Shown: positions 22,586-34,254 of the stretch, in pieces
Numbering within the stretch: the first letter of the stretch is position 1
Layout of the letters: each line of letters begins with the position of its first letter
From: Heloderma charlesbogerti
Taxonomy: Eukaryota; Chordata; Lepidosauria; Squamata; Helodermatidae
Assembly: GCA_026122225.1 (NCBI GenBank)
Contig: JANEZZ010001392.1
Span: 204,750-268,749 of the forward strand
Direction of reading: 5' to 3'
DNA length: 64,000 bases
Program-made: the position numbers and the translations under genes
Notes under the pieces: model-generated
Databases searched by the model: none
The model's input: only the letters and a program-made list of their open reading frames with translations
Told to the model about the DNA's origin: nothing

Positions 22586-25500
22586 CAAAAGGCCTACGAC
22601 TCCCAGCATGCCCCTGAAGCCCGCGCAAAAAGGCCTACGACTCCCAGCATGCCCCTGCCAGCCAGCGCAAAAAGGCCTACGACTCCCAGCATGCCCCTGC
22701 CAGCCAGCAAAAAAGGCCTACGACTCCCAGCATGCCCCTGAAGCCCGTGCAAAAAGTCCTACGACTCCCAGCATGCCCCTGCCAGCCAGCAAAAAATCCT
22801 ACGACTCCCAGCATGCCCCTGAAGCCCGTGCAAAAAGGCCTACGACTCCCAGCATGCCCCTGCCAGCCAGCAAAAAAGGCCTACGACTCCCAGCATGCCC
22901 CTGAAGCCCGTGCAAAAAGTCCTACGACTCCCAGCATGCCCCTGCCAGCCAGCAAAAAATCCTACGACTCCCAGCATGCCCCTGAAGCCCGTGCAAAAAG
23001 GCCTACGACTCCCAGCATGCCCCTGCCAGCCAGCAAAAAAGGCCTACGACTCCCAGCATGCCCCTGAAGCCCGTGCAAAAAGTCCTACGACTCCCAGCAT
23101 GCCCCTGCCAGCCAGCAAAAAATCCTACGACTCCCAGCATGCCCCTGAAGCCCGCGCAAAAACGTCCTACGACTCCCAGCATGCCCCTGCCAGCCAGCAA
23201 AAAAGTCCTACGACTCCCAGCATGCCCCTGAAGCCAGCAAAAAATCCTACGACTCCCAGCATGCCCCTGAAGCCCGCGCAAAAACGTCCTACGACTCCCA
23301 GCATGCCCCTGCCAGCCAGCAAAAAAGTCCTACGACTCCAAGCATGCCCCTGAAGCCCGTGCAAAAAGTCCTACGACTCCCAGCATGCCCCTGCCAGCCA
23401 GCAAAAAATCCTACGACTCCCAGCATGCCCCTGAAGCCCGCGCAAAAACGTCCTACGACTCCCAGCATGCCCCTGCCAGCCAGCAAAAAAGTCCTACGAC
23501 TCCAAGCATGCCCCTGAAGCCCGTGCAAAAAGTCCTACGACTCCCAGCATGCCCCTGCCAGCCAGCAAAAAATCCTACGACTCCCAGCATGCCCCTGAAG
23601 CCCGCGCAAAAACGTCCTACGACTCCCAGCATGCCCCTGCCAGCCAGCAAAAAAGTCCTACGACTCCCAGCATGCCCCTGAAGCCAGCAAAAAATCCTAC
23701 GACTCCCAGCATGCCCCTGAAGCCCGCGCAAAAACGTCCTACGACTCCCAGCATGCCCCTGCCAGCCAGCAAAAAAGTCCTACGACTCCAAGCATGCCCC
23801 TGAAGCCCGTGCAAAAAGTCCTACGACTCCCAGCATGCCCCTGCCAGCCAGCAAAAAATCCTACGACTCCCAGCATGCCCCTGAAGCCCGCGCAAAAACG
23901 TCCTACGACTCCCAGCATGCCCCTGCCAGCCAGCAAAAAAGTCCTACGACTCCAAGCATGCCCCTGAAGCCCGTGCAAAAAGTCCTACGACTCCCAGCAT
24001 GCCCCTGCCAGCCAGCAAAAAATCCTACGACTCCCAGCATGCCCCTGAAGCCCGCGCAAAAACGTCCTACGACTCCCAGCATGCCCCTGCCAGCCAGCAA
24101 AAAAGTCCTACGACTCCCAGCATGCCCCTGAAGCCAGCAAAAAATCCTACGACTCCCAGCATGCCCCTGAAGCCCGCGCAAAAACGTCCTACGACTCCCA
24201 GCATGCCCCTGCCAGCCAGCAAAAAAGTCCTACGACTCCAAGCATGCCCCTGAAGCCCGTGCAAAAAGTCCTACGACTCCCAGCATGCCCCTGCCAGCCA
24301 GCAAAAAATCCTACGACTCCCAGCATGCCCCTGAAGCCCGCGCAAAAACGTCCTACGACTCCCAGCATGCCCCTGCCAGCCAGCAAAAAAGTCCTACGAC
24401 TCCAAGCATGCCCCTGAAGCCCGTGCAAAAAGTCCTACGACTCCCAGCATGCCCCTGCCAGCCAGCAAAAAATCCTACGACTCCCAGCATGCCCCTGAAG
24501 CCCGCGCAAAAACGTCCTACGACTCCCAGCATGCCCCTGCCAGCCAGCAAAAAAGTCCTACGACTCCCAGCATGCCCCTGAAGCCAGCAAAAAATCCTAC
24601 GACTCCCAGCATGCCCCTGAAGCCCGCGCAAAAACGTCCTACGACTCCCAGCATGCCCCTGCCAGCCAGCAAAAAAGTCCTACGACTCCAAGCATGCCCC
24701 TGAAGCCCGTGCAAAAAGTCCTACGACTCCCAGCATGCCCCTGCCAGCCAGCAAAAAATCCTACGACTCCCAGCATGCCCCTGAAGCCCGCGCAAAAACG
24801 TCCTACGACTCCCAGCATGCCCCTGCCAGCCAGCAAAAAAGTCCTACGACTCCAAGCATGCCCCTGAAGCCCGTGCAAAAAGTCCTACGACTCCCAGCAT
24901 GCCCCTGCCAGCCAGCAAAAAATCCTACGACTCCCAGCATGCCCCTGAAGCCCGCGCAAAAACGTCCTACGACTCCCAGCATGCCCCTGCCAGCCAGCAA
25001 AAAAGTCCTACGACTCCCAGCATGCCCCTGAAGCCAGCAAAAAATCCTACGACTCCCAGCATGCCCCTGAAGCCAGCACAAAAAAGTCCTACGACTGCCA
25101 GCATGCCCCTGAAGCCCGTGCAAAAAGTCCTACGACTCCCAGCATGCCCCTGCCAGCCAGCAAAATGTCCTACGACTCCCAGCATGCCCCTGAAGCCAGT
25201 GCAAAAAAGTCCGACTCCCAGCATGCCCCTGAAGCCAGCGCAAAAAAGTCCTACGACTCCCAGCATGCCCCTGCCAGCCAGCAAAAAATCCTACGACTCC
25301 CAGCATGCCCCTGAAGCCCGTGCAAAAAGTCCTACGACTCCCAGCATGCCCCTGCCAGCGCAAAAAAGTCCTACGACTCCCAGCATGCCCCTGAAGCCAG
25401 CAAAAAATCCTACGACTCCCAGCATGCCCCTGAAGCCAGCACAAAAAAGTCCTACGACTGCCAGCATGCCCCTGAAGCCCGTGCAAAAAGTCCTACGACT

Positions 25501-25762
25501 CCCAGCATGCCCCTGCCAGCCAGCAAAATGTCCTACGACTCCCAGCATGCCCCTGAAGCCAGTGCAAAAAAGTCCGACTCCCAGCATGCCCCTGAAGCCA
25601 GCGCAAAAAAGTCCTACGACTCCCAGCATGCCCCTGCCAGCCAGCAAAAAATCCTACGACTCCCAGCATGCCCCTGAAGCCCGTGCAAAAAGTCCTACGA
25701 CTCCCAGCATGCCCCTGCCAGCGCAAAAAAGTCCTACGACTCCCAGCATGCCCCTGCCAGCA
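22586..25762. repeat. Tandem array of about 78 ZNF143/SBS-like 41-bp monomers (right copy)
   Basis: Mirror copy of the left array; here the SBS-like core reads on the + strand. Monomer order and all variants are retained, including cores with GGCC near the axis, two monomers lacking 3 bases (giving AGTCCGACTC) and AAGCATG variants. One T-run that has 6 T in the left array has 5 here. The outer end lies about 0.3 kb from the COX4I1 promoter block. Confidence 0.93.
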
Positions 25763-25765
25763 ATC

Positions 25766-25930
25766 CTTTGCATGTTTAGACACGTGTTTTTCCAGGAATT
25801 GCTGTTTTTGTTGTATTTTAATGTATTGTTTTATTGTTTTAATCAGTTCTAACCGTTTCTGTAGGCCGCCTTGAATACCATTCTTTTTTGGTAGAAAGGC
25901 GGGGGCACAAATACAATAAATGAAATAAAA
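25766..25930 (+). mobile_element. L2/CR1-type LINE 3' tail next to the array (right copy)
   Basis: Mirror of 18821-18985. The 3'-end signature (GCCGCCTTGAATACC, then AATAAA-rich tail) lies between the tandem array and the COX4I1 promoter. Confidence 0.6.
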
Positions 25931-25959
25931 TGATGGGCTTCGGCTGCCACCCGTGCAAA

Positions 25960-26267
25960 ACATTCCCCATCGATTTCTATGAGCGTCTCTCGTTTCCTCC
26001 GGTGAGGGTGGGGGTGGGGGGAGGCAGACCCAGACATGTGTCCCTCTACCATTTTCTTACTTCTGTGGGGTCGCCGGCTTCCATATCCCGCCGTGCTTCG
26101 CGGCGGCAGCCGAGCCTCAGGCACTTCCGCCCCACCTTTGAGTCGGCCGCAATCCCGTGGCGCCTTGCGTTTCCGCTTCCCTGCCTTTTTCCTCCTCTGC
26201 CTTTTCGTCCTCCCGCTCTGCGCTTAGAGGACGCGACCAGCCCCGGGCTTGTGGTTGACGGCGGCAG
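25960..26267 (+). promoter_or_regulatory. COX4I1: COX4I1 promoter and non-coding exon 1 (right copy)
   Basis: CpG-rich block with GCACTTCCGCCCC at about 26118-26131 and further TTTCCG/CTTCC elements, ETS and Sp1-like. No TATA box is seen. The first exon ends at 26267 with a GCAG|GTGAG donor; the next exon starts at 27931 with the start codon. In mammals the COX4I1 promoter is shared head to head with EMC8, and a start codon on the opposite strand is seen here too (26061-26084). Confidence 0.7.
26061..26084 (-). CDS. Possible first coding exon of a divergent gene (right copy)
   Basis: Mirror of 18667-18690: start codon, 8 codons and a GTAAGA donor on the minus strand. Any downstream exons would have to lie between here and the axis. 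Only the array and about 200 bp of unique DNA are available there, so the gene is cut by the fold if it is real. Confidence 0.3.
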
Positions 26268-26394
26268 GTGAGAGAGAGGCCTCAGTTTCCCTGCAGACGG
26301 GGGAGGCCGAGGGCGTCGTCGTCCCGACCGGGTGACGGAGAGGGGGCATGGGGCTGCTGCAAGGAGTTGCCCTCGCTCAGCCGCGCCCAGCCTG

Positions 26395-26770
26395 ATGCCC
26401 TCCAGATGTGTTGGGCTGCAATTCCCAACAGCCCTAGCCGCTGTGGCCGTGCTGACCGCGAATCCTATCACCGCCAGCCAGGGTGGCAGTATTGGACTAC
26501 AATGCCCAGTGTCCCCAGCCAGCAGGGCTCGGGATGATGAGGCAAATCCTATCACCGCCAGCCAGGGTGGCAGTATTGGACTACAATGCCCAGTGGCCCC
26601 AGCCAGCAGGGCTCGGGATGATGGGGGTTGTGGTTGACACGTTTGGCGGGTGTGGGCCTGGGGGTGCCCGCTCTAGTAGAGAGATACAGCCTTCCCCTAA
26701 CTTGATGCCCTCCAGATGTGGTTGGGGATGTTGGGGTTGTAGTCTAACACATCTGGAGGCTGCCCTAGAG
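26395..26770. mobile_element. Cluster of short inverted-repeat (hAT-like) MITEs (right copy)
   Basis: Parts of at least three MITE copies. Ends read TGCCCTCCAGATGTGTTGGG and its complement near 26740-26760, with the 84-bp tandem duplication between. The family also occurs singly at 26881-26992 and 27180-27245, and beyond the arm. Confidence 0.6.
26461..26628. repeat. 84-bp tandem duplication inside a MITE (right copy)
   Basis: Units start at 26461 and 26545 (AATCCTATCACCGCCAGCCA...) and differ at only a few bases. Each holds ACTACAATGCCCA, a full match to ACTAYRNNNCCCR. They lie in COX4I1 intron 1 within a MITE cluster about 200-360 bp past exon 1. Confidence 0.85.
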
Positions 26771-26880
26771 AGAGGGAGGACAAGCGGGCAGTTGCAGGTC
26801 TGTGTACATTTGTGTGGTCAGGTTTGGGCTATGAGTAATAAGCTTCACTTGAAGCAGTGATGGGGAACATGTCACTTTCT

Positions 26881-26992
26881 AGGTGTTTTTGGACATCAAC
26901 TCTTATCAGCCCTAGGCAGCACAGCCAGTGGTGAGGGATGATGGGAGTTGCAGTTGAACAATATCTGGAGGGCCACATGTTCCCCATCCCTG
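26881..26992. mobile_element. hAT-like MITE in COX4I1 intron 1 (right copy)
   Basis: About 112 bp with inverted ends (TAGGTGTTTTTGGACATC... to ...GAGGGCCACATGTTCCCCAT) and a GATGGGAGTTGCAGTTGAAC core. Mirror copy at 17759-17870. Confidence 0.55.
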
Positions 26993-27931
26993 ACTAAAAG
27001 CATCCTTGCTCTCAGGGATGATGAAAGAGGTACTTTAGAAGCTAGCAGTGGTAAAAGTTGTTAGATTTTTTTTTTAAAAAAATTGGAATCTGTGGAAAGG
27101 TATAATGGTTTCCTATCTAAGGGCCTTTGGGAAGTAGGGTTGCTGATTTTGGAACTAGCCCATTGCTTCTTAATTGTAGTATGAGCCCCATGTTGCTTAG
27201 GGATGATGAGAGTTGTAGTCCAAGACATCTGGTGGGCATCAAGTTGGGGAAAAATGCCACGAGAAGCTTCACCTGGTAATCTTTCTCTCAAAGAGACAGG
27301 GGTGGAATAGGCCTCTTTTCCTGGCTAGTTGTCAACCTCTTGGGAAGGCATCCTGTGCCCTTCAAAAGTTGCAGTCCTATATGTTCACTCACTGAGCATG
27401 TAGTGGGCCCATCTGAGTAAATACATAGAACTGGTCTTCTTGGGAAGGCAAGGGATATCCCAGGTGTCTGCTGAGACAGGCTTCTAAAAATTTAATAGTG
27501 ACACTTACATATTCTGTAGAGGGACTTTAACCTCTCCTTTTCACCCTCCACTGAAGTTTCATTTTGTTCTTCCTGTCACCTGAAGTCTGGAGGTTCTTCT
27601 GGACCTGCTCTTTGCTCATGTGGCACTTTGCTTGTGAGGTCTTGATTAGTATGATAGAGAAGTGGCTGACTGATAGGTGAATAGCCCTTTCATGTGACAG
27701 GCATATTGGTATCCTTTTTCTCCCCTGTGATTGTTAAAGGCTAAATCTGAATCTTTTCCAAATGTTACAACTTAGGCTAAGTTTTGGTTTGCTAGAAGGT
27801 CATCTGAGCTGTGAGACCGTGGCATCATATTTTGCAAGAAACAATGGCACTTGTAACTCAGGTGGCAAATTACATTTGCTGGGTTCACGGTAACTCCTGA
27901 TGAATAATGTCCTATATTTTTCTCTTTCAGG

Positions 27932-30900
27932 ATGTTGGCTTCTAGGGCATTTAGCCTTCTTGGCAAGCGGGCCCTTTCCACTTCAGTCTGTGTAAGAGCC
28001 CATGGACATGGTAAGCTGACTGTTAGTCATCTTAGTCTGATTATCCTAAACTGTATTCGTCTGTCTAGTGTATTTCAACATACAAAGTGTTCTACAGTGA
28101 TCTCTTACCATAACATCTCTCTAAAAGATGATGAGTTGCCCATGTCTGTCCAGAGAACGTAATGGCTGAGGACAGGTTTGAACTTGTCTTCTGTCCTATT
28201 CCAGGCCTTTGTCTGCTAAATCACAATGGCCTCTTGCTTCCAGACGTAATTAACTCTCTCCCCCACCCCCCCTTTGCAGGCCCTCTTGGCTTCTTTCAGT
28301 TTGAAGAACCAGCTTGTGCTAAGGAGACTGACTCTTTTCTGGCAGGATGGTTTCTGCCTTTACTAAGAATAATTAAATGAAAAAATGTCCAGGCAGAAAT
28401 CTTAGTGCAAGGTTGTTGAACCTCTTTTAGCTCAAGAGCTAAATTCCATTTTGGAGAAACTCTCAGGGGCTGCATTCCAGTGGTGTCTGGGGCTGAAGGA
28501 AAAACAGATGAGGCTGAAGTATGAAAAATAACATGTTCTAACTTAAAGCTGTAGCTTAAAACATGTCAGTAAACAAGCCTTAGGAGAGGCATTTCAGTGT
28601 TTTAGAACGGTGGGGAAAATTACACAAAAGCTTGGAAATCACAAAATCCTTGGTGGTTGGGGGAAAGGGTGTGGGACCAGGGAAGGGTGTGTGGACATCT
28701 TGGGAACCCTGGAGGGCTGGACGGATACCCCAGGAGGGAAGGATTTGGGCCCCAGGCCTGATGACCTGCACTCTTGTATTAGTGTGTACACCTCTGCTCC
28801 AATCCCTGTATTTTGCTGATGACATTGCAAGCTTCCTGGTGTTGTATTCATGTGCGGCTTTGTCTTTTCCCTCCCAAACAGGCATTGTGAAAACGGAGGA
28901 TTTCAGTCTGCCGGCCTATATTGACCGTCGGGATATTCCTTTGCCTGATGTTGCATATACAAAAAGCCTCTCTTCTGAGCAGAAAGCCCTGAAAGAAAAA
29001 GAGAAGGCCTCATGGAATGCTCTTTCTGTGGATGAAAAGATAGCCTGTAAGTATAGTGAAGGAGCTGAGTGGAAAAGGAGAAAAACGGACGGGCAAGAAA
29101 AGATCTTTGGCTTGGTGAATGTGTAGATATAAATATATGATTGCTTGCTGGACTCATGCTGCTGTATTTCTTGGAACTGTTAGAAAAAGGTGGCAATTGT
29201 TTCTTCTTTCTCTCTCCCCCCCCCCCTCCAGTGTACCGCATCAAATTCAATGAAAGCTTTGCAGAAATGAACAAGGGGTCAGCCGAATGGAAGACGGTTA
29301 TCGGTGGGGTGTTCCTCATCCTTGGCTTCACTGGCTTTATTGTCATCTGGCAAAGGAAATATGGTAAGTAATTGGCATTTGAAAGAGCCATGTTAAATTA
29401 TAAGGGCAGCACCAGTAAAGTCCTTCCAATGAGGAACGCTTGTGTTTTTTTTCATAATCTGTCACGCTGGTTCCAAGGGTAAGTAATGGGGCAGGGGGCA
29501 CACGTGTGTACACACGGACACAGACACACACACACACACACACACACACACGTACGTATGTGTGCTGGGTAACATGAAAAGCTACTGGAAAATAATGTTT
29601 GGGTTACACTTGCAGGTGTGTTTGCACCAACCAGTGCTTCTTAAGACAGTGAAGTGTATCTTCGTTATACTTCGGTAATTAAGGTAACTTGTCACATTTC
29701 TGGCGGAACCTGTGGTGGCATGTCGTAGAGTAGCCTTGCATATAATATGGTGGTTCTGCTTCAGGCAGCTTAATGGCCAGGCGAGCAGCATATGTGGCTC
29801 TTAACCAAGGATGCACAAAAGGGAGTGCTGCTTCATACAGTGCACAGTTAAACTACGGTATTTGCTTCCTCAGGATGTGGCGAAGGCCCTCACACGTGTC
29901 CCCACCAAACATGACTCTGATGGCAGTGGTACTGAGAGAAGCCCCCCCACCAGAAGATCTTAAAACATGGGCAGGCTTGTGTGGGAGAAGGTGGTCTTTC
30001 AGGTAGCCTGGTCCCAAGCTGCATAGGGCTTTATATTATTATATGTCATAGCCAGCTCTTTGAATTGTGCTTGGAAACACTGGTAGCCAATGAAGCTGTT
30101 GTAACAAAGGAGTCACGTGCTCCCTGTAAATGGCTTCCATTAACATTCTGGACCAGCTTATGTTTCTGAATAGTTTTCAAAGGCAGCCCCATGTAGACCC
30201 CATTGCAGTAGTCAAAACAGGATGTAATTAAGGCTTGTGTGACCATAGCAAGATCAGGCACAGCTGGCGCACTAGCGTCAGCTGCTCAAATGCACTCCTG
30301 TTCAGTCGTTAAGTCATGTCTGACTCTTCGTGACCCCATGGACCATAGCACGCCAGGCCTTCCTGTCCTCAGCTCTCTCCCAGAGTGTGCTCAAGTTCAT
30401 ATTCATTGCATCGGTGATGCTATTTAGCCATCTCATCCTCTGCCGTCCCCTTCTCCTTTTGCCTTCAGTCTTTCCCAGCATCAGGGTCTTTTCCAGGGAG
30501 TTTTCTCTTTGCATTAGGTGGCCAAAATATTTGAGCTTCAGCTTCATTATCTGTCCTTCCAATGAGCACTCAGGGTTGATTTCCTTTAGGATGGACTGAT
30601 TTGACCTCCTTGCAGTCCAGGGGACTCGTAAGAGTCTTCTCCAGCACCACAGTTCGAAAGCATCAATTCTTCGGCGCTCAGCCTTCCTTATAGTCCAGCT
30701 CTCACAGCCATACGTTACTACTGGGAAAGCCATAGCTTTGATTATACGAACCTTTGTCATCAAGGTGATGTCTCTGCTTCTTACTATGCTGTCTAGGTTT
30801 GCCATAGCTTTCCTCCCAAGGAGCAAGCGTCTTTTAATTTCATGGCTACAGTCACCGTCTGTGGTGATCTTGGAGCTCAAGAAAGTAAAATCTGTCACTG

Positions 30901-33900
30901 CTTCCATTTCTTCCCCTTCTATATGCCAGGAAGTGATGGGGCCAAATGCCGTGATTTTAGTTTTTTTAATGTTGAGTTTCAAACCAGCTTTTGCACTCTC
31001 CTCTTTCACCCTCAACAAGAGGCTCTTTAGATCCTCTTCACTTTCTGCCATTAGGGTGGTATCGTCTGCATATCGGAGGTTGTTGATAATTCTCCCGGCA
31101 ATCTTAATTCCGACCTGTGATTCATCCAACCCGGCATTTCTCATGATGTACTCTGCATATAAATTAAATAAGCAGGGCGACAATATGCAGCCTTGTCGTA
31201 CTCCTTTCCCAATTTTGAACCACTCGGTTGTTCCATGTCCTTACTGTTGCTTCTTGACCCTCGTACAGGTTTCTCAGGAGACAGGTAAGGTGGTCTGGTA
31301 CTCCCATCACTTTAAGAATTTGCCACAGTTTGTTGTGATCCACACAATCAAAGGCTGTAGCGTAGTCAATGAAGCAGAAATAGATGTTTTTCTGGAATTC
31401 TCTTGCTTTCTTCATGATCCAGTGAATGTTGGCGATTTGATCTCTAGTTCCTCTGCCTCTTCGAAACCCAGCTTGTACTTCCGGTAGTTCTCGGTTCACA
31501 TACTGCTGAAGCCTAGCTTGTAGGATTTTGAGCATCACCTTGCTGGCATGTGAAATGAGTGCAAATGTACGGTAGTTTGAACACTCTTTGGCGTTGCCCT
31601 TCTTTGGAATTGGAATGTAAACTGACCTTTTCCAGTCTTGTGGCCACTGTTGAGTGTTCCAAATTTGTTGGCATATTGAGTGCAGCACTTTAACAGCATC
31701 ATCTTTTAGGATTTTAAATAGCTCAGCTGGAAGACTGTCATCTCTGCTAGCTTTGTTGTTAGTAATGCTTCCTAAGGCTCGCTTGACTTCACTCTCTAGG
31801 ATGTCCAGCTCAAGTTCATTGACCGCACTATCATGGCTATCAGGGACATTCAGATCTTTCCTGTATAGTTCTTCTGTGTATTCTTGCCACCTCTTCTTAA
31901 TCTCATCTGCTTCTGTTAGGTCCCTGCCTTCTTTGTCCTTTATCATGCCCGTCTTTGCACAAAACGTTCCCTTGAGATCTCCAATTTTCTTGAAGAGATC
32001 TCTAGTCTTTCCCATTCTGTTGTTTTCCTCGATTTCTTGCATTGTTCATTTAAGAAGGCCTTCTTGTCTCTCCTTGCTATTCTCTGGAACTCTGCATTCA
32101 GTTGGATATATCTTCCCCTTTCTCCCTTGCTTTTCGCGTCCCTTCTTTCCTCAGCTACTTGTAAAGCCTCATCAGACAGCCACTTGGCTTTCCTGCATTT
32201 CTTTTTCTTTGGGATGGATTTCGTTGCTGCCTCCTGAACAGTGTTACGGACCTCCGTCCATAGTTCCTCAGGCACTCTGTCTATCAGGTCTAATCCCTGA
32301 AATCTATTCCTCACCTCCACTGTATATTCATCAGGGATATGATTTAGGTCATACCTGAATGGTTTAGTGGTTTTCCCTACATTCTTCCATTTAAGCTGAA
32401 ATTTTGCAATAAGAAGCTCATGATCTGAGCCACAGTCAGCTCCAGATCTTGTTTTTACTGACTGTATAGAGCTTCTCCATCTTTGATTATGTCCTTTGCA
32501 GCCAATCTGATTTCGATATTGACCATCTGGTGATGTCCATGTGTAGAGTCGTCTCTTGTGCTGTTGGAAAAGAGTGTTTGCTATGATCAGCGTGTTCTCT
32601 TGGCAAAACTCTATTAGCCTTTGTCCTGCTTCATTTTGTACACCAAGGCCATGCCTGCCTGTTATCTCAGTGATTTCTTGACTTCCTACTTTAGCATTCC
32701 AGTCCCCTATGATGAAGAAGACATCTTTTTTTGGTGTTAGTTCTAGAAGGTGTTGTAGGTCTTCATAGAACTGATCAACCTCAGCTTCTTCGGCATCAGT
32801 GGTTGGGGCGTAGACTTGAATGACTGTGATGTTGAATGGTTTGCCTTAGATTCGTACTGAGATCATTCTATCGTTTTTGAGATTGTACCCCAGTACTGCT
32901 TTTCCCACCCTTTTATTGATTATGAGTGCTTCTATTTATTTATTTATTATTAAATTTATTAATCGCCCATCTGGCTGGTCACCCAGCCACTCTGGGTGAT
33001 GTACAGCGTACAATAAAACAGTTTAAAATAATAAAATTCTACAATAAAAACATTTTCTAAAATACCGTAACCCCACCCCAAATGCCATTTCTTATGCCAT
33101 ACTCTATTTCTTCTAAGGGATTCTTGCCCACAGTAGTAGATATAATGGACACCTGAATTAAATTCACCAAGAAATGCACTCCTAGCCACTGCTGAAACTT
33201 GGAAATCCAGGTTCAGAGCTGAATCCAGGAGTTACACCCAAGCTATGAGCCTGAAACTTCAGGGGGAGTGTAACCCCATAGGTTGAATCCCTATTCCCTA
33301 ATCTGCCTTTGACTCAGCAGGAACATGTCCGTCTTGTCTGGATTAGGCGTCAATTTTTAGCTCTCATCCTGACCCTTATTGAACTGTGATTTTAAAACAA
33401 CAAAAAGCCCCACCTTTGCAAAGCTTTCTTGTCTAGTTATCTGGAGATGAACTGCGCTCACCATTAGCATTGGCCATTTGAGCATCCAGAAAAGATTTGA
33501 TCAGATACTGTCAAATAGTCAAGTAAATCAGTACCTTTTAGAACAGCAAAGGATACTTTAGTCATCAACAGGGTTGGCATTTATTGCAAAAACAAATTAA
33601 TTGTTGTGAAGCAATAAAATTGGCCTCTGGAAGTTGCCCACCCCGATCTTAAATCATTTTTATCCTGCTCCTCAACCCAGAGTGGCTTACAAACGATTAA
33701 TAAAAACAAGGCAGTCCCTGTTCGCAAGCTTACAATCTAAAAACTCACAACACAAAAGGAAAAAGGGATGGGGAGGGAAGAGGAGAAAAGCAAGTGGTTT
33801 TTCAGCAGGGCTGGTGAAAGCCAGCCTTTTCCCTGGCTGCAGGCTACTCAAATGGCTGTTGGTGGTGGCTGTTTTAATGTCTGCACCCTTTGGGTGCAGA

Positions 33901-34128
33901 TGAATTCTTCTGATTTTAGGCTTGGAGGAAGGTTGGATAGGCTGTGGTTCTTCGTGTTGTGATTTCTCTCAACGTGCTTATCAATATGCAGTTTATGGGC
34001 CGGTCCCTCACACTTTCACGGATGAATGGAAGGCCATGCAGACCAAAAGAATGCTGGATCTGAGGATGAATCCAGTTGAAGGCTTTGCAGCCAAATGGGA
34101 CTACGACAAGAATGAATGGAAAAAGTAA
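27932..34128 (+). CDS. COX4I1: Cytochrome c oxidase subunit 4 isoform 1, complete (right copy)
   Basis: Subunit IV of complex IV, which passes electrons from cytochrome c to oxygen in the mitochondrial inner membrane; subunit IV is involved in assembly and ATP-dependent regulation. Coding exons are 27932-28010, 28882-29046, 29232-29363 and 33992-34128, all with GT/AG junctions and consistent phases. They total 170 codons, against 169 residues in human. Residues 1-22 form an Arg/Ser-rich mitochondrial transit peptide ([18 protein letters not shown]...). The family segments [23 protein letters not shown] and WKT are present. A single membrane helix lies at about residues 100-122, and the C-terminus is [11 protein letters not shown]. 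The non-coding first exon ends at 26267. The last intron (4.6 kb) contains BovB and L2 sequence. The isoform 4I1 call rests on the close N-terminal match to human COX4I1. Confidence 0.96.
28400..28760. mobile_element. Non-autonomous hAT-like element in COX4I1 intron 2 (right copy)
   Basis: Belongs to the family starting near GTTGAACCTCTTTTAG and containing GGGGCTGCATTCCAGTGGTG and TTAGGAGAGGCATTTCAGTG. The same order of blocks appears at 34885-35115 and 53039-53370. The ends are partly eroded. Mirror copy at 15991-16351. Confidence 0.55.
29524..29551. repeat. (CA)n microsatellite (right copy)
   Basis: An uninterrupted run of about 14 CA units in the last COX4I1 intron. The left mirror is (TG)n at 15200-15227, with the same length by eye. 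That is unusual for two independent alleles of a microsatellite. Confidence 0.9.
29791..30299 (-). mobile_element. L2-type LINE, 3' part split by BovB (right copy)
   Basis: Mirror of 14452-14960. Confidence 0.75.
30300..33171 (-). mobile_element. BovB (RTE) LINE, broken, in COX4I1 last intron (right copy)
   Basis: Mirror of 11580-14451, antisense to COX4I1. It carries the same frameshift between the two RT frames (about 31164-31183) and the same internal LINE-tail insertion at about 32936-33096. It is inactive in both arms. Confidence 0.92.
32936..33096 (-). mobile_element. L2-type LINE 3' tail nested in BovB (right copy)
   Basis: Mirror of 11655-11815. Confidence 0.65.
33172..33371 (-). 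mobile_element. L2-type LINE, 5' part split by BovB (right copy)
   Basis: Mirror of 11380-11579. Confidence 0.75.
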
Positions 34129-34248
34129 AAGCAGTCCAGAAAGCACCACTCCTGTTCTTGCTTGAAATTCTGAAATGATTCCATCTTCTCCATGTGACCT
34201 CGCTGCTTCTGTACATGGGGAAAACCCTTCCATTGGGAAAAAAATCTT

Positions 34249-34254
34249 AATAAA
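34249..34254 (+). terminator. COX4I1: COX4I1 poly(A) signal (right copy)
   Basis: AATAAA, 121 bp after the stop codon and followed by a GT/T-rich stretch. It gives a short 3' UTR like that of mammalian COX4I1. Confidence 0.75.

Noticed and set aside
22586..25762. CRISPR-like array
   Set aside because: The repeats are head-to-tail with almost no unique spacers, and the genome is a vertebrate. It is a minisatellite with higher-order structure.
18899..25852. Long open frames across the tandem arrays on both strands, up to 317 codons
   Set aside because: They arise because monomers of about 41 bp contain few stop codons. They occur in several frames and on both strands, with Pro/Gly/Arg-biased repeats and no family match.
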